Positions 53,101-60,570 of a stretch of DNA of 64,000 nucleotides are shown here, piece after piece. The notes below the pieces were generated by a model, which was not told the origin of the DNA, ran no database searches, and worked only from the letters and a program-made list of their open reading frames with translations. Each line of letters starts with the position of its first letter. Positions within the stretch are counted from its first letter, which is position 1. This DNA comes from Mesobacillus persicus (GTDB lineage: Bacteria > Bacillota > Bacilli > Bacillales > Cytobacillaceae). The position numbers were made by a program, and so were the translations under genes. The stretch is from the NCBI RefSeq assembly GCF_900109925.1, contig NZ_FOBW01000016.1, positions 28,920 through 92,919 of the forward strand, read 5' to 3'.

Positions 53101-53643
53101 ATGACTCAGTACGAAACGCAGCAACCCATTTGGGCTTGGGTTGTTTTAATTGGTGGTGGACTTTTTTTATTTTCTGCCTTCCCAGGTATATTTTTTATGT
53201 TATTGATTCCTTTTTGGAAGCCGGATGAATTTAATTTATTTTCCATCCTTTTTATGACCATTGGTCTACTCGTTCTCGTTGGTACGATTTGGGGGATGGT
53301 TCGTTCATTTAAGGCCCTCAGAGAATATCAACAAATAAAGAAGCAAAGAGAGTCTACCTTTATACAAGAAACACATCCAACTACTATGAAGTCTGCAACT
53401 TCAAAAAAACCGATTTGGCCTTGGATTATCATTGCAATCGGTGGGATCCCCTTGGTTGGAATGGGACCGGGCATCCTTATGCTGCCAATCATGCCTCTTT
53501 TTTTAGCGGGTATGTCCACCGATTCTGGTACAACCCCAGATTATGTCCCGCTGCTGATTATATTTATTGGCTATGGACTCATGATTGGCTACATTATTCT
53601 GCTTATCATCGCCATAAAAGCGCTTAGACGTTCGAACAAATAA
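53101..53643 (+). CDS. Hypothetical membrane protein with two internally similar halves
   Basis: A 180-residue protein with four membrane helices. The two halves resemble each other: QQPIWAWVVLIGGGLFLFSAFPGIFFMLLIP versus KKPIWPWIIIAIGGIPLVGMGPGILMLPIMP, each followed by a second helix and IKALRR-like ends. It looks like an internal duplication of a two-helix unit. The function is unknown. A AAAGGGG ribosome-binding site precedes the start. Confidence 0.65.
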   Translation: MTQYETQQPIWAWVVLIGGGLFLFSAFPGIFFMLLIPFWKPDEFNLFSILFMTIGLLVLVGTIWGMVRSFKALREYQQIKKQRESTFIQETHPTTMKSATSKKPIWPWIIIAIGGIPLVGMGPGILMLPIMPLFLAGMSTDSGTTPDYVPLLIIFIGYGLMIGYIILLIIAIKALRRSNK

Positions 53644-53682
53644 GCCAATTCTGTGTCTCTCATGCATTGTGCTTTTAATGAA

Positions 53683-53727
53683 TATAAAAAGGCAAGCGAA
53701 GAACAAAATCTTCCCTTGCCTTTTATA
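53683..53727. terminator. Bidirectional terminator
   Basis: AAAAAGGCAAG pairs with CTTGCCTTTT (with GAAGA/TCTTC inside) between convergent genes. Confidence 0.8.
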
Positions 53728-53748
53728 TTTTTACACTTGTGACTTTTT

Positions 53749-54189
53749 CTAAAGGAATAAGTTGAAACCAAGCTTTGTAACCACTCCAAAGATTATGGTC
53801 CATAAAGCCAGGCTAGAAATCATCCATAAGAATACCCAACTTTGTTTCGCCCCAAATGACATTCCAATAAAGGTTGCAATATGAATCCCAATTAAAATCG
53901 GGCCCAAAATAGCTAGACCTGGGAGGCCGTATTTATTCCAGACCTTTTTGGCACGTTCACTTCGTTTTGAAGATTCTCTTTCTCCCTTTTCGTGACGTTT
54001 TTTGTACCACATTTTCACCTTTTCAAATCCAATCACGAGGGGAATAACTGTGCTAACATTGCCCACAAAGGCAAGCAGCATCACCCAAAACGGTGACAAT
54101 CCCCGAACGATTCCAAGAGGAATAACTAAGGCAATCTCGAACCATGGAATGGCAGCACCTATAAAAACCAGCAGATATTCATTAAACAT
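53749..54189 (-). CDS. Small multi-drug export family protein (COG2426)
   Basis: A 146-residue membrane protein of the PF06695 family: VFIGAAIPWFEIALVIPLGIVRGLSPFWVMLLAFVGNVSTVIPLVIGFEKV, then a basic cytosolic stretch and KYGLPGLAILGPILIGIHIATFIGMSFGAKQSWV. The name comes from a historic annotation; transport has not been shown. The start follows GGAGGTAATC. Confidence 0.8.
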   Translation of the reverse strand: MFNEYLLVFIGAAIPWFEIALVIPLGIVRGLSPFWVMLLAFVGNVSTVIPLVIGFEKVKMWYKKRHEKGERESSKRSERAKKVWNKYGLPGLAILGPILIGIHIATFIGMSFGAKQSWVFLWMISSLALWTIIFGVVTKLGFNLFL

Positions 54190-54242
54190 GATTACCTCCT
54201 ATTATCATCAACCGTCATATAGGATTTGAGATAAAAAAGAAA

Positions 54243-54274
54243 AGCAAGTCCCATGGGAACCTGCTTTCCATCTA
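54243..54274 (-). terminator. Terminator of serA
   Basis: On the minus strand AAGCAGGTTCCC folds with GGGACTTGCTT, followed by TTCTTTTTT. Confidence 0.75.
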
Positions 54275-54278
54275 TTCA

Positions 54279-55478
54279 TTAAATCACTCGAACGTTCACC
54301 ATGCCGTCGATCTGCTGGATTTTTTCCAACAAACCTGGAATCACATCTCCGTTCACTTTATTATCAATGTCAATCATTGTATACGCATAATCCCCACGGC
54401 TTCTGTTCAACATATCTGCGATGTTCAATTGATAGTTGGAGATAGCTGAGGTAATTTGTCCAACCATGTTGGGAACATTTTTATGAAAAGCAGCTACACG
54501 TCTTTTCCCAGTGTAAGGCAGAGCTGCGTTTGGAAAGTTCACTGAGTTTTTGATATTTCCCGTTTCAAGAAATTCCTTTACCTGACGAGCTGCCATAAGA
54601 GCACAATTCTCTTCTGATTCCTTTGTAGAAGCGCCTAGATGCGGAACTGGAACTGCATTTTTCATTTTCAGTACATTTTCATTTGGAAAGTCCGTAATAT
54701 ACTTCCCTACTTTTCCGCTCTCAAGTGCCACTGCCATATCGGCTTCATTGACAAGCTCACCGCGAGAGAAGTTTAAGATATGCACACCTGGTTTCATGAT
54801 GCCAAAGGTTTGTTCATTGAACATCCCTCTTGTATCATCGGTTAATGGAACGTGGACGGTGATATAGTCTGCATTCGCGTACAACTCTTCAATGTTCATC
54901 GCGCGCTGAACATTGCGGGACAAGTTCCAAGCTGTATCTACAGAGATGAACGGATCAAATCCAATGACATCCATATCTAAATCAAGTGCATCATTCGCTA
55001 CTAATGCTCCGATTGCTCCTAGGCCAATAACTCCAAGAGTCTTTCCCTTAATTTCTTTACCGACAAATTGCTTCTTACCAGCCTCGACAAGTTTAGGAAT
55101 CTGGTCTCCTTCCCCTGCTAGTGACTTAGTCCAAGATATACCCGCAAAGAGATTACGAGAAGATGCCATTAAAGAAGTTAACACGATTTCTTTGACGGCA
55201 TTGGCATTGGCACCTGGAGTGTTAAAAACAACAATCCCTTGGTTTGTACACTTTTCTACTGGGATATTATTCACACCCGCACCAGCACGAGCAATAGCCT
55301 TTAGGTTGTTATCAAATTCGATGTCATGCATATTAAAGCTTCGAACCACAACAGCATCGGGGCTGTCACTGTCATTATCGACTCGATAATTTTCATTATT
55401 GAAAACATTTAAGCCGCACTCTGCAATATTATTTAAGGTTTTAATGGTTTGCACTTTTTCTAAAGTCATTCTGCTCAT
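54279..55478 (-). CDS. serA: D-3-phosphoglycerate dehydrogenase
   Basis: A 399-residue PGDH, the first enzyme of serine synthesis from 3-phosphoglycerate. Substrate and NAD domains show RAGAGVNNIPVEKC, GVIGLGAIG (about 150-157), the FSRGELV Arg and PHLGASTKESEENCA with the catalytic His. A C-terminal ACT domain (NMVGQITSAISNYQLNIADMLNRSRGDYAYTMIDID) is the serine sensor. It lacks the ASB domain of long SerA proteins, as in short-type enzymes. A ZTP riboswitch lies in its leader. Confidence 0.93.
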   Translation of the reverse strand: MSRMTLEKVQTIKTLNNIAECGLNVFNNENYRVDNDSDSPDAVVVRSFNMHDIEFDNNLKAIARAGAGVNNIPVEKCTNQGIVVFNTPGANANAVKEIVLTSLMASSRNLFAGISWTKSLAGEGDQIPKLVEAGKKQFVGKEIKGKTLGVIGLGAIGALVANDALDLDMDVIGFDPFISVDTAWNLSRNVQRAMNIEELYANADYITVHVPLTDDTRGMFNEQTFGIMKPGVHILNFSRGELVNEADMAVALESGKVGKYITDFPNENVLKMKNAVPVPHLGASTKESEENCALMAARQVKEFLETGNIKNSVNFPNAALPYTGKRRVAAFHKNVPNMVGQITSAISNYQLNIADMLNRSRGDYAYTMIDIDNKVNGDVIPGLLEKIQQIDGMVNVRVI

Positions 55479-55605
55479 CTCGTTCTCCTCTTTTTCTGTT
55501 TTTTTAAATTGTTAATTATAATCAAAAAACTAATTAAAGAAATCACCCACACAAATTATGAATCTATGAATCCTTCTGCCATTACCAACCCCTCAAAATA
55601 GCATA

Positions 55606-55634
55606 AAGAGGCAAGGGAGAAATCCCTTACCTCT
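55606..55634 (-). terminator. Expression-platform terminator of the serA riboswitch
   Basis: On the minus strand AGAGGTAAGGGA pairs with TCCCTTGCCTCT (one G-U) around TTTC, then a T-rich run. It starts at the last bases of the aptamer, so aptamer and terminator can be mutually exclusive. Confidence 0.75.
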
Positions 55635-55706
55635 GCCCAGGCGAACGGCTTTTCGAAACCATGTGCTCCCTCACGGTTCTCCGTGTTTCGCCAGTTACAC
55701 ATCGTC
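55634..55706 (-). promoter_or_regulatory. ZTP riboswitch (pfl motif) upstream of serA
   Basis: The minus strand carries the pfl hallmarks in order: ACTGGCGAA, a CACGG/CCGTG hairpin, GAGGGAGC, then GCCGTTCGCCTGGGCA. The GGCGAA/TTCGCC pairing closes P1. ZTP/ZMP accumulates when 10-formyl-THF is short; binding normally turns on one-carbon and serine/glycine genes. Control of serA fits that role. Confidence 0.88.
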
Positions 55707-55814
55707 TTTTTCATTTGTTTCATCTTACCAAATTCCTTGTTGAGCTTCAACCTTAAATATTTAATTTTACTGAATTATCAAGGAAATTATCTAACCAACG
55801 CTCGATCGTCCCTA

Positions 55815-57209
55815 TTAAGCCTGCCTTTGCAGGTTAATACATAAATGTCGATAGGCATCTGCTTCTTGGTCCATTCCCAATTCACGGTATATATTCATAA
55901 GGCACTGCACCGGTTTTACTTCAGTTGGCTTAAGTTCCATCTCCCAGCTAAAACACTCGATTGCTTTATCAAACTGTTCAAATTCTACATATAGTTCTCC
56001 TAATGTTTGCATTTGATCCAAATCCTCACTAATTTCATACATGGTATCAAGTTTTTCAAAAAGAGACAGTTGTGGCTGAACTTCTTTAAACGAGCTAAGC
56101 CATTCCTTAATATAAGGCAGTTCGTGAGCTTGTAATAACGTAGTCACCGATTTATGTAAGAGTCTTTCAGCCTTCTCAGGGAAGAACTTGATCACGGTGC
56201 TCATTAAGGATTTAAGCATTTCAGGTTGAAGTGAATGCGGTCGTAAGTCATAATCGTTTAACAAGTCACCAAAAGTTTGAGCTTGGTTTTCGCTTAAATG
56301 GAATTCTTGCCTCTTGGTAATTTTGAAGATTTCCCCCATATTATAACTGCTCACATAATGGTCAAATAAATATTTTTGTAACAGTAAGAAATCTGGAATC
56401 TGGGTACTAATTTTTTCTAGAACGACCACTCTATCCTTTTCGTTTAAATGCTTCTCAAGCAAATGAAGGAGTGAGCGGTAATCATCAGTTGTAGGGGTTT
56501 TGAGTAATTTGTATATAAACAGAGCCATTAAATCTAGCCAGCGGGACTCTTTTTCATATTGCGAGGAAAGTTGTTGGAAATGCTGTTCACTATCTTTCTG
56601 TGAATAGAGGTATTTTTCAGCAAAAACGGGATCTTTAGCCACGAGTTTCTCGGGTGTTTGGTTATACATATTGGCATATTTAATATATTCCATGTTGCTG
56701 GTAAGTTGTTTAACTAAACGATGATTTGGGGCAAACCCCTTTAATATTTGAACAATCTGATAGCCCATAGACAATTGCCCGTTCCGACGATAATCATAAA
56801 AGATGGAACTAATTTCATCAAATAACTGTTTTTTTTGAATGAATGATTCAAGGAATGTGAGAATAAATGCCTTTTCTTGCAAGGTATAAGTCATTTGTAG
56901 TTTTTTATTTAACTGGTTAAAACTGATGCTTTTTAAAGGGGGATTAGAGTCGAGCAAGATTTCAATAAAGGGGTGTGGTGCTTCGAAAACCATCCCTTGT
57001 TTAAAAGCCTTCTCGATAAAGGAACGGCGCCGGAGAGATTTTGCTTTAAAGGCTGTAAGAAACTGCTGCTTAAAAAATAGCAGATAATACACCTCTTGAC
57101 CGTTCGTAAATGCCTCGATTATTTCACCTTGGAGATAGAATGTAGCTCGCTCTGCGTGCAGTTGAATCGATTTATGATAATCATATAATAGGAATTCATC
57201 CTGCTTCAT
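55815..57209 (-). CDS. Large helical (TPR-like) hypothetical protein
   Basis: A 464-residue, largely helical cytoplasmic protein. The C-terminal part has TPR-like repeats (LYVEFEQFDKAIECFSWEMELKPTEVKPVQCLMNIYRELGMDQEADAYRH). The N-terminus (LYDYHKSIQLHAERATFYLQGEIIEAF) is not recognised. It is probably a protein-interaction scaffold. It lies upstream of the serA riboswitch as a separate unit. Confidence 0.7.
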   Translation of the reverse strand: MKQDEFLLYDYHKSIQLHAERATFYLQGEIIEAFTNGQEVYYLLFFKQQFLTAFKAKSLRRRSFIEKAFKQGMVFEAPHPFIEILLDSNPPLKSISFNQLNKKLQMTYTLQEKAFILTFLESFIQKKQLFDEISSIFYDYRRNGQLSMGYQIVQILKGFAPNHRLVKQLTSNMEYIKYANMYNQTPEKLVAKDPVFAEKYLYSQKDSEQHFQQLSSQYEKESRWLDLMALFIYKLLKTPTTDDYRSLLHLLEKHLNEKDRVVVLEKISTQIPDFLLLQKYLFDHYVSSYNMGEIFKITKRQEFHLSENQAQTFGDLLNDYDLRPHSLQPEMLKSLMSTVIKFFPEKAERLLHKSVTTLLQAHELPYIKEWLSSFKEVQPQLSLFEKLDTMYEISEDLDQMQTLGELYVEFEQFDKAIECFSWEMELKPTEVKPVQCLMNIYRELGMDQEADAYRHLCINLQRQA

Positions 57210-57336
57210 AATCGAAACCCCCTCTCGTTTAAACTAAATATAACATAGTTTGGAAAATCTACATATTTTTTATTTGGAAATCACTTCAATTGACAGAACA
57301 GTTTATTTTTTCTATAGTAATATTATAAATAGTTTA

Positions 57337-57347
57337 TATAGCAACTA
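57337..57347 (+). promoter_or_regulatory. Candidate MarR operator in the marR promoter
   Basis: TATAGCAACTA, part of TAGTTT-N6-CAACTA (57330-57347). It is a variant of the GTTG-N6-CAAC motif also found before the FAD protein gene and the azoreductase gene, and suggests autoregulation. Confidence 0.5.
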
Positions 57348-57361
57348 AAATAATGGAGTGA

Positions 57362-57805
57362 GTGATTTGGGTGAAGTTTAGTTTTCAAGACTATATTAGT
57401 ATTAAAATACATAAAACAGATTTAAATCTGACTAATTTTGTGAAGGCTAAATTAGAACCCTACAACCTAGCTCCTGAACAAAATTTAATTATGATGCTGC
57501 TTTGGGAAAAGGATGGCCTAAGCCAACATCAATTAGTAGAAACATTGAATAAAGATAAAACGAATATTGCTAGAATGGCTTCTAACCTTGAAAAAAAAGG
57601 ATTTATTACACGAACGAATTGTCTGCACGATCGGCGCTCCGTTAGGCTTTACCTTACTGAAAAAGGGCAAGAACTTGGAGAAAAAGTCGTTCCCATCGCA
57701 GAAGATTTTAACGAAATCGTGTGTAAAGGGATCTCCGAAGAAGAGCTTTTACAAATGGAAAGATTATTAGCTAAAATAAACCAGAATGTTCAAAAACTAC
57801 TATAA
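57362..57805 (+). CDS. MarR-family transcriptional regulator
   Basis: A 147-residue winged-helix regulator: LAPEQNLIMMLLWEKDGLSQHQLVETLNKDKTNIARMASNLEKKGFITRTNCLHDRRSVRLYLTEKGQEL. One Cys (TNCLHDRR) lies in the wing region and another near the C-terminus (EIVCKGI); redox sensing is possible. The start is uncertain: GTG 57362 or GTG 57371, both near GGAGTG. Shared operator-like motifs tie it to the FAD protein and the azoreductase downstream. Confidence 0.85.
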   Translation: MIWVKFSFQDYISIKIHKTDLNLTNFVKAKLEPYNLAPEQNLIMMLLWEKDGLSQHQLVETLNKDKTNIARMASNLEKKGFITRTNCLHDRRSVRLYLTEKGQELGEKVVPIAEDFNEIVCKGISEEELLQMERLLAKINQNVQKLL

Positions 57806-57820
57806 TTTTGGTGTCCTTTA

Positions 57821-57834
57821 GTTGATGTAACAAC
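57821..57834 (+). promoter_or_regulatory. Candidate MarR operator before the FAD protein gene
   Basis: GTTG-N6-CAAC exactly, preceded by TTTA and followed by AATT, 67 bases upstream of the start at 57901. A second AT-rich palindrome GTTATATATAAC lies at 57864-57875. Confidence 0.55.
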
Positions 57835-57900
57835 AATTATTTCTAGAGGTGTTTTATCCTCTAGTTATATATAACAACAATTTAGATGGAGGTTATATAA

Positions 57901-58461
57901 ATGTTTGATATTGCAATTATTGGAGCTGGCCCTGCTGGTGCTAGTGCAGCTATTTTTGCAGCAAAAGCTGGCAAAAAGACACTCGTTATTGATAGTGGAA
58001 AAGGGATGACTCAGCGCGCATGGGTAGAAAATCACTACGGAGTGAGTGAAGTCGCAGGTCCTGACCTTATTGAAACTGGTAAAAAACAAGCAAGTAAATT
58101 CGGTGCAGAAATCGTTGCAGACTCTGTTGCGAACATTACCGCTGAAAATGATGGGTACAAAATTGAAACTGAAAACCAAACATTCAACGCGAAGCATGTT
58201 CTTCTTGCTACAGGAGCTCTAACTGATTTAGCAGATAAAATTGGCTTAAAATTAATTCCTGGCACAGAACCAAGAATTAAAACCATTATTGAAGTGGATA
58301 AGGATGGCCGTACAAATAAAGATGGTATTTGGGCTGCAGGAACCGTTGCAGGTGTGAGCGTACACACAATCGTTACCGCTGGAGATGGTGCTGCAGTAGC
58401 AATCAATATTATTAGTGAACTAAACGGTGAACGCTATGTTGACCATGATATCTTAAAATAA
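57901..58461 (+). CDS. Short thioredoxin reductase-like FAD protein
   Basis: A 186-residue flavoprotein that keeps the FAD domain of TrxB-like enzymes (IIGAGPAGASAAIFAAKAGKKTLVIDSG near the start; KHVLLATGALTD; DGIWAAGTVAGVSVHTIVTAGDGAAVAINI at the end). It has neither the NADPH-binding domain nor the CxxC redox pair. It therefore cannot work as a thioredoxin reductase alone. It may use another donor or sense redox state. Shares the MarR operator motif with the azoreductase. Confidence 0.82.
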   Translation: MFDIAIIGAGPAGASAAIFAAKAGKKTLVIDSGKGMTQRAWVENHYGVSEVAGPDLIETGKKQASKFGAEIVADSVANITAENDGYKIETENQTFNAKHVLLATGALTDLADKIGLKLIPGTEPRIKTIIEVDKDGRTNKDGIWAAGTVAGVSVHTIVTAGDGAAVAINIISELNGERYVDHDILK

Positions 58462-58467
58462 ACGTCC

Positions 58468-58494
58468 AGGACAGCATTTCGCTGTCCTTTTTTC
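58468..58494 (+). terminator. Terminator of the FAD protein gene
   Basis: AGGACAGC pairs with GCTGTCCT around ATTTC, followed by a T-run. Confidence 0.88.
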
Positions 58495-58501
58495 TTTTAT
58501 T

Positions 58502-58678
58502 GGCTGTGTTAAAGTAGGTTGTTGATTTTACATACTATGGATTGGATTGGAGCGGAAGGCACTCGACTCCTGCGGGAGCAGCGGGACAGGTGAGACCCCG
58601 CAGGAGCATTAGCGACGAGGAGGCTCACCGCACGCCCCGCGGAAAGCGAGTGCCTGGAGCGGAAATCTTAACACAGCC
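58502..58678. repeat. MITE-like palindromic repeat, copy 2
   Basis: Bounded by GGCTGTGTTA and TAACACAGCC, a perfect 10-bp terminal inverted repeat. Inside are GGAGCGGAAGGCACT...AGTGCCTGGAGCGGAAA and ACTCCTGCGGGAG...CCCCGCAGGAG. The copy is close to the one at 41465-41644. Confidence 0.8.
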
Positions 58679-58884
58679 TTATTCCTTATTCATCATCTTG
58701 TTTCGATGGTCCTTTCCCATCCTCCCCCATTCATTTACGTTTGATGTCCTCCACAAAAGCTAAAACCTCCTAATTGACATTCACTCTCAATTATCTTATA
58801 CTAATCTTTGTGCTTTAGTATGCATAGCAACAATTTTAATTTAGAGGATTGTAAATCAATTGATTTACTTTTTTTAATACGATA

Positions 58885-58927
58885 GGTTGCTACAACAACC
58901 TTTACACCATATAGTTGCTATACCAAC
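58885..58927 (+). promoter_or_regulatory. Two candidate MarR operators before the azoreductase gene
   Basis: GGTTG-N6-CAACC at 58885-58900 and GTTG-N6-CAAC at 58914-58927, 30-70 bases upstream of the start at 58957. The spacing between centres is 28 bases, close to an integral number of helical turns. They match the site before the FAD protein gene. Confidence 0.6.
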
Positions 58928-58956
58928 ATTTCACTTATATCAGGAGGTATTTATCC

Positions 58957-59583
58957 ATGGCAAAAGTATTATTTATCAAAGCAAACGCACGACCAATCGA
59001 ACAAGCAGTTAGTGTGAAGTTATATCATACTTTCCTTGACCAATATAAAGAATCTCATCCAGAGGATTCTATTGTTGAACTAGATCTATTTAATGAAAAC
59101 CTTCCTTACTACGGTGTCGATATGATTAACGGGATGTTTAAGCTTTCAAGAGAATTGGAGTTAACTCCTTCTGAACAGGAAGCGACAGATTTAGTAAACC
59201 GCTATTTAAACCAATTCTTAGAAGCGGATAAGATTGTCTTTGCTTTCCCTCTTTGGAACTTTACTGTCCCTGCCGTGTTACACACGTACATGGATTATTT
59301 AGCACAAGCCGGCAAAACATTCCGTTATACAGCAGAAGGTCCGGTTGGTTTGCTAACAGACAAAGAGGTTGTTCTCTTAAATGCACGTGGCGGAGTCTAC
59401 TCAGAAGGCCCTGCAGCATCATCTGAAATGGCTGTGAACTACGTTCAGACAATGTTAAATTTCTGGGGTGTAAAAAACATCAAGTCCGTCATTATTGAAG
59501 GACATAACCAATTCCCTGATCAAGCGGAGGAACTAATTGAAAAGGGATTAAATCAAGCAGCTGCAATTGCAAGAGAATTCTAG
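58957..59583 (+). CDS. azoR: FMN-dependent NADH:quinone oxidoreductase / azoreductase
   Basis: A 208-residue AzoR-family flavodoxin-fold enzyme that reduces quinones and azo compounds by two electrons. Features are KVLFIKANARPIEQAVSVKLYHTFLDQYKE (phosphate-binding loop region), ADKIVFAFPLWNFTVPAVLHTYMDYLAQAGKTFRYT, and GPVGLLTDKEVVLLNARGGVYSEGPAA. ATG at 58957 follows AGGAGG; an earlier ATG at 58915 lies inside the operator. It is likely repressed by the adjacent MarR protein. Confidence 0.9.
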   Translation: MAKVLFIKANARPIEQAVSVKLYHTFLDQYKESHPEDSIVELDLFNENLPYYGVDMINGMFKLSRELELTPSEQEATDLVNRYLNQFLEADKIVFAFPLWNFTVPAVLHTYMDYLAQAGKTFRYTAEGPVGLLTDKEVVLLNARGGVYSEGPAASSEMAVNYVQTMLNFWGVKNIKSVIIEGHNQFPDQAEELIEKGLNQAAAIAREF

Positions 59584-59595
59584 ATTACTCAATAA

Positions 59596-59634
59596 GACAA
59601 GGGATTGTCGTCATTCCAATCCCTTGTCTTTTTT
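59596..59634 (+). terminator. Terminator of azoR
   Basis: GACAAGGGATTG pairs perfectly with CAATCCCTTGTC around nine bases, followed by seven Ts. Confidence 0.9.
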
Positions 59635-59755
59635 TGTGCCTTTGGAGTAAGATATGAACAGAAACTTAACACCTAGACCTACATAATCCCATTATTCTAG
59701 TGTTTCAAATTTTGATATATACTGTATAGAGAAAGCCATAAGTGGAGGGATTGAT

Positions 59756-60346
59756 TTGAAACATTTAGCAGTTTTTTGTGGTTCGAGTTTCGGAGCTTCA
59801 GAGATTTATACACTAGGTGCAATTCAACTAGGAAAAGAATTAGCAAGACAAAATATTACGCTTGTATATGGCGGTTCAAGCATTGGGCTTATGGGCGTTT
59901 TGGCTGACACCGTTCTACGAGAAGGTGGACAAGTCATCGGGGTTATCCCAAAAATCCTTGAAGAACGTGAGATAGCCCACAAAGGCCTAACCCAATTGAT
60001 TACAGTAGAAACAATGCATGAACGGAAAGCAAAGATGGCCGATCTTGCAGATGGGTTTATTGTCTTGCCAGGTGGAGCTGGAACCCTAGAAGAATTCTTT
60101 GAAGTGTTTACTTGGGGACAAATCGGCCTCCATCAAAAGCCATGCGGTCTATTAAATATCAATCAATATTATCGCCCACTCATCCAATTATTTGATCATA
60201 TGGTTGAACAGCAATTCTTACAAAAGAAGTATCTGGCATTGGCCATTGTAGAAGAAAAGCCTGATATATTAATTGAGCGACTTGCTGATTATACACCACC
60301 AACCATTAAATCGTACGAAAAGGATAAAGAAATCACAGTTAAGTAA
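59756..60346 (+). CDS. LOG family protein (TIGR00730; nucleoside 5'-monophosphate phosphoribohydrolase-like)
   Basis: A 196-residue Rossmann-type protein of the LOG family: AVFCGSSFGASEIY, LVYGGSSIGLMGVLADTVLREGGQVIGVIP, and the hallmark PGGAGTLEEFFEVFTW. Members release the base from nucleotide monophosphates. The bacterial physiological role is not settled. TTG at 59756 lies seven bases after GGAGG. Single gene with a hairpin after it. Confidence 0.9.
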   Translation: MKHLAVFCGSSFGASEIYTLGAIQLGKELARQNITLVYGGSSIGLMGVLADTVLREGGQVIGVIPKILEEREIAHKGLTQLITVETMHERKAKMADLADGFIVLPGGAGTLEEFFEVFTWGQIGLHQKPCGLLNINQYYRPLIQLFDHMVEQQFLQKKYLALAIVEEKPDILIERLADYTPPTIKSYEKDKEITVK

Positions 60347-60359
60347 CAATAGGCTGAAA

Positions 60360-60396
60360 AAACACTACCATTCAGGATCTGCATGGTAGTGTTTCA
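60360..60396 (+). terminator. Terminator of the LOG gene
   Basis: AAACACTACCAT pairs perfectly with ATGGTAGTGTTT around 11 bases. The loop/arms (CATTCAGGATCTGCATGG) resemble the GGTGCC-type family at 13.14 kb in layout. Confidence 0.75.
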
Positions 60397-60570
60397 TCTA
60401 GCCCCCTAATACACAAGTCCTAACTCTCGCCCCGCACTCATTTCCTTCGATTGAAATACACTCGCAATCTTTAATGATATTTTTTTTTCAGTAAAATTCT
60501 ATAGTAATTACTTCCAATTATTATTACAATACTAATAGTGTATTTGTGAAGATTTTGAGGTGACAAAAGG

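Noticed and set aside
55556..55750. Minus-strand 64-codon frame upstream of serA
   Set aside because: It coincides with the ZTP riboswitch and its terminator; the conserved positions are those of the RNA, not of a protein.
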